From positions 4,403,501 to 4,467,500 of the forward strand of contig NC_132904.1 of NCBI RefSeq assembly GCF_047675955.1: 64,000 bases of DNA. Direction: 5' to 3'. This document shows positions 48,850 to 61,217 of this stretch, piece after piece (position 1 is the first letter of the stretch; the number at the start of each line of letters is the position of its first letter). The notes beneath the pieces were generated by a model. The model worked only from the letters and a program-made list of their open reading frames with translations, searched no databases and had not been told where the DNA came from. Origin of the DNA: Chlorocebus sabaeus (taxonomy: Eukaryota; Chordata; Mammalia; Primates; Cercopithecidae). A program made the translations under genes and the position numbers.

Positions 48850-49309
48850 AAGAAAACAAAATCTGAAGTGGGTCAAGTCAATGCACTCAGTGAGAGCCTT
48901 GGTGGAAGCCTGTGAATGCGACGGTCCCGGGGACCTGGGCGAAGCTTCCAGGTGCAGCAGAGAGAGTTAAACGCAGGGCCCCGGCACCTCAGGTGACCCA
49001 CCGAGGAAGGGAGACCCTCCTTGACGCCCCAGCTTCATCCCATGCTTCTTCCTGATCCGACAGAAAAGCAAATGGCCAAGGGGTGAATCCTGTCTTGTCG
49101 CTCCTCCTGAAGCCCAGCCACGGTGGTTTATGCTGATGGTGAGGCCTCCGGCTGCATCCACGGGGCCTGCCCTATGCCATCCTCTCCCCAGCACTGCCAC
49201 TCAGGTCTCTTCTGTGCCCACGACAGGCTCAGAGCAGCCACTTTGCACGTATTTATGGAATGAATGAACGAAGGGCAATAATACAGTAATAGTAATAGTA
49301 ATGTTGACA

Positions 49310-49460
49310 GAGGCTGACATCCACTCAACGTCAGTCATGCGCTGGTCCCTGCTGCAAGCATTCCATGCATATTAACTCATTTCGTCCTCACCGCAAGCCT
49401 GTGAGGCAGGTCCCATCATCATCCTCATTTCACAACTGGGAAAACTGAGGCCCTGAGGTG
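49310..49460. repeat. MIR-type SINE
   Basis: Contains 'attaactcatttcgtcctcac', 'cctgtgaggcaggtccc' and 'tttcacaactgggaaaactgaggc', a typical MIR. Confidence 0.8.
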
Positions 49461-49489
49461 TGTGCCATGCTGGTCATTGTGGGATCCTC

Positions 49490-49870
49490 CTGCAGCTGCT
49501 GTAACACATGACCCCAAAGTGGGCAGCTTAAACTACAGAGGTTCATTCGCCTTCAGCTTTGGAGGCCTGAAGTCCACAAAGTGTCTCCAGGGCCGCGCTC
49601 CCTCCGAAGGCCCTAGGAGAGGATCCTTCCTGCCTCTCCCAGCTTTTGGGGGCTCCAGGTGTTCCCTGGCTGTAGCCACATCGCTCCAGCTGCTGGCTCC
49701 TCAGTGGCACGGTCTCCTCTCCTCACCAGGTCTCGAATCTCCCTCTGCCATTCTCTGCTGTTGGATTTATGGCCCACCTTAAATCCAGGATGATCTCATC
49801 CAGAAATGTTTAACTTAATTCCCTCTGCGAAGACCCTTCTTCCAAACAAGGCCACGTTCGCATGCTCCAG
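49490..49870 (-). mobile_element. MaLR-like LTR remnant
   Basis: Reads as the reverse of an MLT1/MST-style end (ctgtaacacatgaccccaaa, gcagcttaaactacagaggt, tttggaggcctgaagtcca). Degenerate; family uncertain. Confidence 0.5.
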
Positions 49871-51218
49871 GAGCATGTGGCTCGGGGGCCACCGCTCAGC
49901 CCCTGCTCCCACCCTGAAGTTGCAGGTTGGGGTCCTGCAGGGCTTTGTGCAGGGGCCTGTCCCAGTGGTTAGGGGAGCTGTGCAGAAGCGTGGACCCAGG
50001 AGTGGGGGCCTGAGGCTGCTTCAGGGAGACAGCGGCCTGGGGACTCTTGTGGGGAGCCCAGGGCTGAAGGACATAAGGTGTGGGTTGAGAACTGATGATC
50101 TCAGCATGAACTGGAGGAGGCAGCACCAGGGGCTCTGGCAAGATGAGCCCAGATCTTTCTGTGGCCCTCGAGGGGCAGATTGAGTGGGCACCGTGCTTAG
50201 AGGCCTGGGACGGTGTGGCCTGGGCTGGAATCCTGCCCTGCCCCCGTGTGGTTTCCACAAAGTGACTTAACCTCTCTGAGCCTACATGTCCTCATCGCAA
50301 ACTGGGTATTACAAGACCTGTTTCCCAGCAGGGGAGCCTCTGGTGCTCTCAGCAGCCCTGGTCCAGCTGAGCCCCAGCCTGCGTAAGCACAGACTCCTTC
50401 GGCCAAGAAGCTCAAAGCCACCTCCTCAGTGCTGGGGAGCCATGGAGGGCACTGAGGCTGGAGAGGTGGCGGTCTTCCAGCCTGGTGACCCACAGGAACA
50501 GCGCTGACTCCACAGGGCACTTCGGAGTCAGGAGAAAAGGCAGCCCACGTGCGGGAGAGCCTGTCTTTTCCTGTTGCAGACACAGATTTATTTCTGGGCT
50601 CTGCTCGCTCACACGCAAAGACCCAAAATATATTCCTCTGAGTCCATGAAGATTTCTGCATGGTGGTCAAGGAGCCGGTGCCTGCTGCTGGCCTCCCTGG
50701 GAAAACATGCACCCCTGTTTACGCGAGCAACGGGGTCTCTCCCAGGGAAACATCTGGTGAGATTCGGGAAAGGGGTCATGGGACCAGTTCGGCAAAAACA
50801 CATGTGGGATGTTTTAAAGCATGGTGCCCGGGCTGACCACAGCCTGTCCCTGGCAGGAAGACACTGAGAGTGACAGCCGTGTCCCCTTCGCCCCCAGTCA
50901 GCGCCCTGAGGAGTGCATTCTGCCCCGACTCTAGGCCCTCTAGCTGGGGTCTTTAAGGTTCATGAACCTACTTGGCCAAGAGCCACAGCTGTGGGGGTGG
51001 TGAGGCCCCATCTGGCCAGACCATGGGGCTCTGCAAGGGGACAGAATCAGCCCCCCAGATAGCCCCCAACCAGAAGGGATAGAAGATGCTGACCTTAGCC
51101 CAGAGACTAACTATGCAGGCGGAAACCTCCCGCTGAACCCAGGCCCAAAGAACTCTGACCTTCCTGGAACTGCTTTTGACATTTTCGTTTCAGAAGGAAG
51201 AAGAAAATCACAAACAGA

Positions 51219-51498
51219 GGCCGGGCGCGGTGGCTCAAGCCTGTAATCCCAGCACTTTGGGAGGCCGAGACGGGCGCATCACTGGGTCAGGAGATCGAGA
51301 CCATCCTGGCTAACACGGTGAAACCCCGTCTCTACTAAAAAATACAAAAAACTAGCCGGGCGAGGTGGCGGGTGCCTGTAGCCCCAGCTACTCGGGAGGC
51401 TGAGGCAGGAGAATGGCGTGAACCCGGGAGGCGGAGCTTGCAGTGAGCTGAGATCGGCCACTGCACTCCAGTCTGGGGGTCAGAGCGAGACTCCATCT

Positions 51499-51527
<29 letters not shown>
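51219..51527 (+). mobile_element. Young Alu (AluY-type)
   Basis: Full sense AluY with an A-tail of about 29 uninterrupted bases. Perfect target duplication aagaaaatcacaaac (51201-51215 and 51528-51542). Carries gagatcggccactg near the 3' end, lacking the usual CG pair, as expected of the cercopithecid group. Confidence 0.93.
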
Positions 51528-51531
<4 letters not shown>

Positions 51532-51958
51532 AAATCACAAACGGAAAGGACAAGCGAGTCCCCGTGGCAGATACACAGTGGGCAGGGATGCTCAGGATTC
51601 CCCACTATAGTCCCCGTGGCCCGAGGGCCTAGACCCTCAGTCCGCGCGGTGGCCCTGCGTGCTTCTATCGTCTGATCATGGCCACGGACGGGACTCCCTG
51701 CAGGGGGAGCGTGGACTCGAAATTGCTAGAAGATTTGAAGGTTTGCACCCCTAAAGATCAGACCTGGGTGGTTTTCGGGTTGCCCTTGGCTTCCTAGGGG
51801 TTGAGCTTCCTTCCTCACCTACCGTGGTCCTCACAGGCTGCTCCACACCCTAGAGGGCACCATTCACTATGGATGTCCAGCCCTCAGTCATGAGGCCGGG
51901 GTGCTGGAGGGCTGAAGCCTGAAGGTCAGAGGGCTACTGAGAGGGGCCTCCCCAGACA

Positions 51959-52072
51959 GCACCTCCCATGTTAGGCAGGAACCGTGGGGTGTGTGTGCCA
52001 TGCACAGCGGTCCAGGCACCTCCTGTATCGGGCAGGAACCACAGGTGTGTGCTGTGCATAGCGGTCCAGGCC
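51959..52072. repeat. 56-bp tandem duplication
   Basis: Two diverged copies of gcacctcc...ggcaggaacc...gtgtgtgc...gcatagcggtccagg, offset 56 bp. Confidence 0.75.
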
Positions 52073-53412
52073 GCTGGGTGCAGAGGAAAGCCCAGGAGCC
52101 TCATCATCGTTGGGGTTTGGGCCCCGAGGCCCTTGAGCACCCACAGAACACCTGGGCAAATCCCCATTTCCCTGTTTGCAGCTTCCTCAACTCCCAAAGA
52201 GGAGAACACCCAGCCCTGCAGGGAGCCGTGTGGCCCCATCAGGAAGGCACAGGCCTTTTCTGACCCTGTCTGTCCATGAGGACGCGGGGCTGCTGTGGTC
52301 TAATCCTTCTGCCGTCAGACTCAGGGGCAGACACCAGGATGCTTGGTGGCTGCTCCAAGGGGTTCACATTCTCTGCCATAAATAGGCTTTTGGGGCATGT
52401 GATGCCCAGCGCTGCATCCCTGGTCAGCCCTTCATGACTAGGCGAGTTTTCAGCAGCCCTGGCATCTGCCTGCCTCTCCCCATTGGCACCAGCTTCCAGC
52501 ACGGATAGGAGCTGGAACACTGGGTCTGAAGCCAGGCTTATCTGTTTAGCTGACTGATGTGTCCCTAGGACGGGGAACAGCAGTGGCCACAGAGCAGGGG
52601 CTCGACGACATCCACCGAGTGAGGGAGAAGGCAGAGGGAAGGTTCCCATCTTTATAAAGCGCCTACTCTGCACCAGCCGAGGACAGCCCCAGCTTTCAGA
52701 CTCCCACCCGCCTCCTCTCCGACCTTTTGGTAGCTATGGGTTTGTCCACTTCAGTAAATATGGACGAGGGGGCGGGGAAGGCCCAGAGCCCCTTGTCCCA
52801 GGCCTGCGAACAGTAGACGTGGAGGGATCTCAGCCCGACCTTGACCCTGCAATGCTCACTCCTACCCTCCACCCACACGGCTCCAGAGGGCACGTGGGCA
52901 GGACGGGAGATGCTCTCAGTCCCTGGGCAGGGGTCTGCCTGGAGCAGTCATTGTTGGTGCCTGGCATTTCTCACCCCACAGTTACTGCTGAGCACGTCCA
53001 CGCTGCATAGGAAGACCTGGCTCCCCACGGCCGAGACACCGCTATGAAGCACAGTTGAGGGATTGTCTCTGGAGCAAGCACACATCCCCCATTATCCTGA
53101 CATGGTCTCCAGACTTGAAGTGAGCCAAGGACCCAAGGAACACAGCTCTGTGGATGGATCAGGCGCCATTGCTCTTTCCCGAGCATGGGGCAGGGACTGG
53201 GCTGGGGGCATCTTTAACCCCAGTCCTCACCATGGGGTCTGGTCCTAGGCCTGCTCAGTGATGTCTTGGTCAAGAAATAAATGATAGCTAAGTCAGCAGA
53301 AATAGCGTTTCATATTCTTGCTTCTGTTGAAGGTGGTAGATTACCCAGATCAACCCTTTACATAGTAAAGAATACACCACAAGAAAAGAAACAAGAAATT
53401 CAATGACCTAAA

Positions 53413-54045
53413 ACAGCAGTCCCCAACCTTTTTGGCACCGGGGAGGACTGGTATCATGGAAGGCAATTTTTCCACAGGACAGTGCTGGGGGTGGGGGATG
53501 GTTTCAAGATAAAACTGTTCTACTCCTCAATTTTTTTTTTTTTTTAAGACAGAGTCTCGCTCTGTCACCCAGGTTGGAGTGCAGTGGCATAATGTTCATT
53601 CACTGCAACCTTCGCTTCCCAGTTTCCAGCAATTCTCCTGCCTCAACCTCCCGAGTAGCTGGGACTACAGGCGAGTGCCACCACACCCAGCTAATTTTTG
53701 TATTTTTGGTAGAGATGGGGTTTCACCATGTTGGTTAGGCTGGTCTCAAACTCCTGACCTCAGGTGATCCTCCCACCTCTGCCTCCCAAAGTGGTGGGAT
53801 TACAGGCAGGAGCCACCCCTCCCGGCCGAAACTGTTCCACCTCTGATCATCAGGCATTAGATTCTCACAAGGAGCACACAGTCTAGATCCTTCACATGCA
53901 CTGTTCATAACAGGGTTTGGGCTCCCCTGAGAATGTAACGTCACTGCTGATCCGACAGGAGGCGGAGCTCAGGAAGGAACGTTCGCTTGCCCACCACTCA
54001 CCTCCTGCTGTGGGGTCGGGCTCCTAAAAGGCCACGGACCTATAC
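53413..54045 (+). mobile_element. hAT-type DNA transposon split by an Alu
   Basis: Opens cagcagtccccaaccttttt. It continues after an Alu with gatcatcaggcattagattctc and gacaggaggcggagctcagg, and fades at aaaggccacggacc. This is a common non-autonomous primate hAT element; the right terminal inverted repeat is degraded. Confidence 0.7.
53530..53828 (-). mobile_element. Alu inside the DNA transposon
   Basis: Full antisense Alu. aaactgttctactcc and aaactgttccacctc flank it, fitting a target duplication. Confidence 0.92.
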
Positions 54046-54927
54046 GGGTGCCCAGCAGAGCAGGAGGAGAGAAAGGGAAGGAAAAGGAGGACTGGAACCC
54101 ACCCTGAGAAGCTCTGGCCCCTACAGCCATGGCACCTGTGAAGACCTGGGCACCTCAGACTGCAGCTTTGGTTCGAGGTGGCTCTCATCTGTAACGCTGC
54201 AAACCTTTCTGGACAAGGTCACCTTTATCCCAGGCTTTGGGAAACCCCACAGATTATAAAAGGTCAATGACTAGCAGACAAGCGAACCAGATCCGCCCCC
54301 ACCAGGACAAGAGACAGCCCCGGGAGGAGAACCAGCTGAAGTGACCGAGATAGAAATCGGCCCACTCAGCTTGGGATTAGTAAAGGATGAGCTGGGTAAT
54401 AAATCAGCTATGCTTACCTCGTTTAAAGACATAAATCTCAAGATAGAAAAGATCTGCAAAGGACAGGAAACTATTAAAACATGACATAGCTGACTTGGAA
54501 AGGAATCAAATAGAACTCCTAGAAATAAAAAAGATCATAAAAAGAATTACAAACTCAACAGACATGTTGGGAAATGCTCAACCCCTCCAAAGACAAGAAG
54601 GCACATGGGGCTGGTACAGGAAGGTGCTGGTGAGGGGCTCCGGCGGCGGCGAGGGGAGCCCTGATTTGCAGCATCTGCCAATTTCCATGGTGTAAAGACC
54701 CCACCGTGACCTATTTCAAGCCAGCAACGGGTAACAACCAGCTTGTGGAATTCCAGAAGGACACGACTCCAGCACACTATGGGCCTGGACACAGATGAGG
54801 AGCTCAGAACTGCAGCCAGAATGGCAAAGATTTCACCCCAGCAGCCTGGGATGCCTCCCGGCAGAGCTGTGCAATGATGGTCTTGGGGTCACTTTAAAAA
54901 CATGAATTTAAAAAAATGTCCAGAATT

Positions 54928-55075
54928 CTCTCTCTCCTTCTTTCCTTCCTTCCTTCCTTCCTTCCTTCCTTCCTTCCTTCCTTCCTTCCTTCTTTCCTTC
55001 CTTCTTTTCTTTCCTTCCTTCCTTCCTTCCTTCCTTCCTTCCTTCCTTCCTTCCTTCCTTCCTTCCTTCCTTCCT

Positions 55076-55140
<65 letters not shown>
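54928..55140. repeat. (TTCC)n(TC)n array
   Basis: About 150 bp of ttcc repeats followed by 57 bp of perfect tc on the plus strand, replacing the A-tail of the Alu that follows. It reads GGAA/GA in the pre-mRNA. Confidence 0.97.
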
Positions 55141-55143
<3 letters not shown>

Positions 55144-55421
55144 GACAGAGTCTCACTCTGTCACCCAGGCTGAAGTACAGTGGCATGATCTCGACTCACT
55201 GCAACCTCCACCTCCTGGGTTCAAGCAATTCTCTTGCCTCAGCCTCCTGAGTAGCTGGGACTACAGGCACCGGCCACCACACTTGGCTAATTTTTGTATT
55301 TTTAATACAGATGGGGTTTCGCCGTGTGGCCAGGCTGGTCTCGAACTCCTGACCTCAGGTAATCCACCCACCTCGGCCTCCCAAAGTGCTGGGATTACAG
55401 GCGTGAGCCATGGCGCCCAGC
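55141..55421 (-). mobile_element. Alu
   Basis: Antisense Alu fused to the TC array. Target duplication ccagaattc at 54920 and 55422 spans Alu plus array, so the array grew from the Alu tail. Confidence 0.93.
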
Positions 55422-56960
55422 CCAGAATTCACTTTAAAAGAAATATGTTTCCATGAAACTAAGACAAGCCTAAAGAAAATCAGGCAGTGATAAAAGTCAT
55501 CCAGTCTGTTTTGGGCCTCAGCTGAAGACTGGGGAGGCAGAAAATCTTTAGGGACCAAAGAAGTCTGTAGCAGTGGAATCAAGAGCAGAGCAATAGCTTC
55601 AGGAGTAGACTAGAGGTTCCTAACATCCCTTTGTGCAAGAGGCCCATTCTTCCTCCCCTGGGGGAGAACGGGGACTGCAAGTTTTAGTGCAAAGAGCCTC
55701 TGGGTGAGGTTAGGGGCCAGGTTCAAAGGCCACTCTCAGTTCAGGATGGAATTTCTGCCCCACCTACTCATGGTTCTGGTAGGGGTGGGGAGCTGACAAG
55801 TCTCACGAGCATGTTTGTTGCTTTTATTTGTGCTGAGGAGCTGGGATTAGACCTGAGACTCCTCAAATTCCAGGCCCCCACCCCTGATTCTCAAATCTGT
55901 GAGGGCCTCACCCCAGTCCCTGCCAGTGCCCAGGGCCCTGCAGACAATGAATGCAGCCCCCGGACTGCCTCCCACACCTGTCCACATCCACAAGGCCTCC
56001 ATGGAAAATGGCAAGAAAAGGCTGCCCCTCCCTGTCCTGAGGCCATGGCAACCCTGCCACCACCCTCCCTGCATATGGAGACCCTTCTCTTCCAAGGGGG
56101 ACTTGTGGTTCCCCTCTGGTAGGAGCAGGGCCAGGCCCTGGGAGCGGTGAGGAGTGGGCTGTGCCCCAGGCTTATGGGTAAGGGGAGTTCACAGCCAACG
56201 CCAGCCAGCTCTGTCCCTGTGTGGGCTCGAGGATTAACTCTCTTAACCCTTACCCACCACTCCACAAGGAAGGGCACACGACCACCTCCATTTTACAGAT
56301 GGGGACGTTGAGACCCAGAGAGGTGAAGCCACCTGCCCAGGGTTGCTCAGCCAGGAAGTGGTTGAGTTGGGTCCACATCCGCATACTGGGCTCTCAGAGG
56401 GGCTGGGTGGGGTCTGAACTCGCACTTGGAGCTCAGAGGCCGAGTCTCCACCACCCACGCATCCAGCCCTGGGCTTTGTCTGAAAGCAGCAGCCCTTCTC
56501 CCATGGAGTCTGCCCTCACTTGCTTTTCAAAAGCAGCATCCATGAAGATGGTGAACAGATGCTGCTGCAGGGACGGCCCCACCCGCTACGGGGACGCATG
56601 CAGAGAACCAGCGGCGAGCCAGCGGGGTGCGGACTTGAGCCCTGGGCAGCGGCATGAAAGCAAACAGCCTTTTATAGGGGTCCAGTGTCCACGGCCTTCT
56701 CAGGATCTACCAAAGCCTGGGTCAGGTTCAACATCAGGGCAGTGCAGGCCTCAGCCGCCCCCCAGCACACACAGCCAAGAGTTTAGTGTGTGGCGTTCTC
56801 TGCAATGACCCCATGGACATAAATAACGTCCAGCAGGCTTTGAGGCTGGACTTCAAAAAGGCTAATGGGTCTTAGTTGCAAGAAAACATGTTGGCCACAA
56901 TCTTCTTTTGTCCTTTTAATGGGAAGCTAGGAACCCTGGAAGCTGACCCCATGGCTGTCA

Positions 56961-57388
56961 AAGAGGGAGAGAGAGAAGGGGAGGGAGAGGGAAAGAGATG
57001 GAGAGAGAGGGAGGGAGAAGGAGAGAGACAGAGAGAGGGAGAGAGGAGAGAAAAAGTGAGACAGGGGTAGAGAAAAAGTGAAAAAGAGGGAAGTGGGAAG
57101 AGAGAGAGAGACAGAGAGGGGAAGAAAGAGGAGAGAGAGAAGTGAGAGAAAGGGAATGAGAGAGAGGGAGAGGAGACAGACGGGAGAGAGAGACAGAAGA
57201 AAACAGAAAGAACTACAGAGAGACAGAGGGAGAGAGAGAGACAGAGATAAGTGAGAGACAGAGAGAGAGGGAGGTAGAGATGAAAAAGAGGTGAGGAGGA
57301 GGAGAGACAGAAAGAGAGAGAGGGAGACCGAGAGGGAGAGAGAGAAGGAGGGAGAGATGGAGCAAGAGGGAGGGAGAGGGGAGAGACT
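56961..57388. repeat. 0.43-kb purine (GA-rich) array
   Basis: Almost pure A and G on the plus strand with gagagag, gacagag and aaaaagtgaga blocks. Polypyrimidine in the ANO1 pre-mRNA. Confidence 0.96.
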
Positions 57389-58033
57389 CCTGAAGCCCTG
57401 GTCCCCTGCCTCAGGGCCCTTCTCTCTTCCTGCCTTTTCCTGCCCTGCAGTGCTGTCCTGGGGTCTCTGAGCCCCTCCTGGAAACCCACTTTGAAGGCCA
57501 CCCTGTGGATCTAAGTGCCCGTGCCTTCTTGACCCACCCTCGGGTCTCTCTTTGGGACTTGGTTCCATCCTCCGCAGGCTCTTGGCTCTCTGGAGCCGGC
57601 GCTGGGGTCTGGGTCTGGGGTCACCCCGGGGTACCACACGGTGCTCCAGGGGCTCATGTGGACGCTGGGGGTCTTGCTCTGGGGAGGCCTCTCCTGGCTT
57701 GTGCAAAAGACGCTTCCCACACTCCTCACACCTCAGAGCATGGTCTGGGCAGGACCAGAGCCTCGGCCACCGCAGGTGCTGGGTGCCCCAGACCGGCTGA
57801 GCCAGAGCCTGCATTTTGACAAGACCCCCAGGGGTTCCTGTGCACATCCTGGGCCCTGCAGTGAGGCAGACCAGGTCAAGGCTGGAGCCTGTCACTCTCC
57901 CAGACCATCGGCCTGCCCTGGCCCTCAGTCATGACCCTGCCCCATGCCGCTACCTGGGTGCTCCAGCCTGCCCCGTCCAAGGCAGCCCACTCCAGGATTA
58001 CCTGCCCCGTGCAGCATCGCAGCTACTGGAGTG

Positions 58034-58443
58034 GGCTGAATGGTGACCCTACAAAGATATGTTCAAGTCCTAACTCCTGCACCTATCCGCGTGATCTCAC
58101 TTGGAAACAGGGTCTTTGCAGATGTAACTGAGTTCAGATAAAGTCGTAGGGGTGGGCCCCAAATAGAATGACTGGTGTCCTGACAAGAAGAGGACACACA
58201 ACAGAGACACACAACAGAGAGGGCCGAGTGACCACAGAGGCTGAGATTAGAGTGATGCGGCCACCAGCCAAGGAACACCTGGAGACCCAGGAGCTGGGAG
58301 AGGCAGGGAGGGTTCTACCCTGGAGCCTTAGAGGGAGCATGGCCCTGCCGGTACCTTGAGTGTGGACTTATCTCCTCCAAAGCTACGACAGCATCCATCT
58401 GTGTTGTTGTAAACCCCCAACCTGTGGCCCTTAGTTATGGCAG
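58034..58443 (+). mobile_element. MLT1-like MaLR LTR
   Basis: Matches the MLT1 pattern: ctgaatggtgaccctacaaa, gttcaagtcctaactcctg, ggaaacagggtctttgcaga, agaatgactggtgtcctgac, and a gtggcccttagttatggcag end. Confidence 0.8.
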
Positions 58444-59873
58444 GTGCAGGGCATGACACAGCTGTTATCCGATCTCCAAGAACTGGCCCCGTTGTGCACT
58501 CAGCCAAGCCCGTCCTTCAGGTCATCATGAGATGTCTTGACACAATGAACCTCCCGACTCAGTGAGGAGGCACCCGCGGGGGATTGGGGTTGCTCACACC
58601 TGTGTGGGGCTCGCAACACACTTTGCCCAGGAGCGACGCAGTGTGTCACACCCACTGGCACCTTAGGAACAGAGGCCAGGTCACACCTGCACAGCTGGTG
58701 ACCTCCGTAAGGCTGCCCGTCCTGGCTGCAGCAGACGGTCCCAGAGGTGGCTGGCACTCTCACCAGGGGACCCTCTTGCTCATCTGTCCTCCTTTCTCTC
58801 CCTCCAGGTCCTCTTCTCCCTCTGCCTGCTCATCCAGCCTTCAGTGCAGGGATTTGTAACTGGGGACGGTTTTGTCCCCCACGTACACTGGCGATGTCGG
58901 AGGACACTTCTGGCTTGTTTTCACAACTCGGGGAGGGAGGTGCTACTGGCCAGGTAGAGGCCGGGGCTGCTGTTAAATATCACCTGCTTCAAAGCAACCA
59001 GTCTTAATTTTGGGGGTGGAGGTCATAGGGCGTGTGAGTATCTGATAGACTCTGTGGATTTTTTCCCCAGGAAAGCTCACATAAACCCTGAATTTTGCTT
59101 TCAGTTGGGTAAGATTGTGCAACTGGACTCTCTTGGAGGTGATCTTATTTCCCAAATTGCAAACCCTTTGCTCCTTGTCATCTGAGCACCCCTCCGGGAA
59201 AGGTTCATTCCAAAGAGTCCCTCATCCCCCTGAAATGAATACGGCAGCAGCTCTGTCTGCTAACCACGCTGGCAGGGGCCCACACACACCTCAGACGCTG
59301 CGTGTCCCCAAGCAACCTTTTAATAGACTCTGGCTGTGCCCCTCTCCAGGAGAGCAGGGAAAGCAACAGGCCACCCAAACTGTGGCTCCTTCCAACAGCT
59401 CTAGGGGCTGGTGCAGCTCAGATGAGAGCTCCGGGGTTAACAGAAGGCCCTCATGAAACAGTTTATGATTTGAGAGGCCCCAGCAGGGATGCGGGAACAT
59501 CTCAACTTCAGCCCTTTGCAAACCTGAACGGACGCGTCTACCCCACAATCACGGTTTCATCTTAAACATGGCCAGATCAACTGCTGAAAAGCCTCTTGTA
59601 GCTCTCGAGCCAAATTACCAATGAAAAGCTGGGGTCATTTCACTGGTTAAAAACTAGATCATTTTGGTGACAGTAACCAATGTTACTGTCCAAAGTCATG
59701 ATAGAGAATATAAAACATTTTAAAAAGATACTTATGGGATAGTATTTAATGAGACTTGGAAAGGGTCTTTTCTCGCCCTTCTTGCTGCTTCAGTATGAAC
59801 AATAATATGTGATACAATATCAGCCAAGCATCTGCCACACGCCAGACTCTGACTTAAGTACTTCGCAAAGGTT

Positions 59874-60014
59874 ACTTATGATAACTCAGTTATCACTCAG
59901 TGATAACTCTTGCTATCTCCATTTTACAAATGGGGAAACTGAGGCCTAGCTTTTCCATCGGGATAAGTGGAAGGTCAGGGATCTGGCAGAAGTCAGGCAG
60001 AATTACCAGGCCCC
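59874..60014. repeat. 141-bp perfect duplication, copy 1
   Basis: Opens acttatgataactcagttat, closes cagaattaccaggcccc, and is identical base for base to 61077-61217. It contains the 3' half of a MIR and a 21-bp palindrome (59888-59908). The MIR continues upstream to about 59815, so this is probably the original copy. Confidence 0.98.
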
Positions 60015-60094
60015 AGAAGTTCCCGTTGAGTGTCATATCTCAAAGTTGTAGTCAGGAAAGAATGACGGGGATGGAGGGTAAAATCCCCTGGGGA

Positions 60095-60402
60095 GGGGCC
60101 GGGCTTGGTGGCTCACGCCTGTAATCCCAGCACTTTGGGAGGCCGAGGCGGGCAGATCACAAGGTCAGGAGATCGAGACCATCCTGGCTAACAGGGTGAA
60201 ACCCTGTCTCTGCTAAAAATATAAAAAATTAGCTGGGCGTGGTGGCGGGCGCCTGTAGTCCCAGCTACTTGGGAGGCTGAGGCAGGAGAATGGCGCGAAC
60301 CCGGGAGGCGGAGCTTGCAGTGAGCCGAGATCACGCCGCTGCACTCTAGTTTGGGTGACACAGCGAGACTCTGCCTCAAAAAAAAGAGAAAGAAAGAAAA
60401 AG
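60095..60402 (+). mobile_element. AluY-type
   Basis: Full sense Alu with an A-rich tail. Perfect target duplication aaatcccctgggga (60081-60094 and 60403-60416). Confidence 0.94.
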
Positions 60403-60444
60403 AAATCCCCTGGGGAACAGATGACACAAGAACCACGAAGCTCA

Positions 60445-60530
60445 AAATCCATGCATACACATGTAACAAACCTGCACATTATGCACATGCACCCTAGAGC
60501 ATAAAGTATAATAATAATAATAATAAAAAG
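60445..60530 (+). mobile_element. Tiny 5'-truncated L1 end
   Basis: About 80 bp of terminal L1 3' UTR (atgtaacaaacctgcacatt ... agcataaagtataataataa). aaaatcca occurs on both sides. Confidence 0.75.
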
Positions 60531-61076
60531 AAAATCCAGCTCTCTCAGCCTCAGCTCCCAGAGAGTGGCCCCGGCCACCACTTCCCTGGTCTCTTGTGCC
60601 CCTGATGGAGCCGATTCCTTCCTCCAGTTATAAGTTGACATGCTGAAACCAACCCTGTAGCTGAAACCAACCCTGTATAGTGGCCGCATTGTTCTGAAAG
60701 CCACAGGGCTGGAGGGTAGGACCATGAGAAAACCCAGCAGGAATCCACTGCTCACCTCTTCCAAGTGTCTAAGACAAAGTCAGGCAGGGAGGGAGAAAGT
60801 CTCTGAATCCTTGTCAGGATCAAATCTCGGCTTCCTGATCATCAAAACTTGTAAGGCTCCTCCCCTGCCCTCGAAACCCCAAAGGGACCCGCCTGGGTGG
60901 CCGAACTCACAGTCTCCTGACGGCTTGCCAGACCTCAGGAAGGCGAAAGGAGACCTAGACAGATGCCCCAGGTTAAACATGACCCTTTGACTCACTAGGC
61001 CAAGGTCCGGGCAGGCCCCACGGAGCATGTTCGATTGTTTTTAAGAAAAGCGGTATCTACTTGTCACAAAACAGAG

Positions 61077-61217
61077 ACTTATGATAACTCAGTTATCACT
61101 CAGTGATAACTCTTGCTATCTCCATTTTACAAATGGGGAAACTGAGGCCTAGCTTTTCCATCGGGATAAGTGGAAGGTCAGGGATCTGGCAGAAGTCAGG
61201 CAGAATTACCAGGCCCC
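61077..61217. repeat. 141-bp perfect duplication, copy 2
   Basis: Same 141 bp, 1203 bp downstream of copy 1 in direct orientation. Upstream flank (cttgtcacaaaacagag) has no MIR, so this is probably the inserted copy. Confidence 0.98.

Noticed and set aside
54902..55456. 184-residue frame with Phe-Leu-Pro-Ser repeats
   Set aside because: TTCC/TC array fused to an Alu; no coding evidence.
56872..57895. 209- and 322-residue minus-strand frames, Ser/Leu-rich
   Set aside because: Produced by the GA array plus adjacent GC-rich intron; no recognisable domain.
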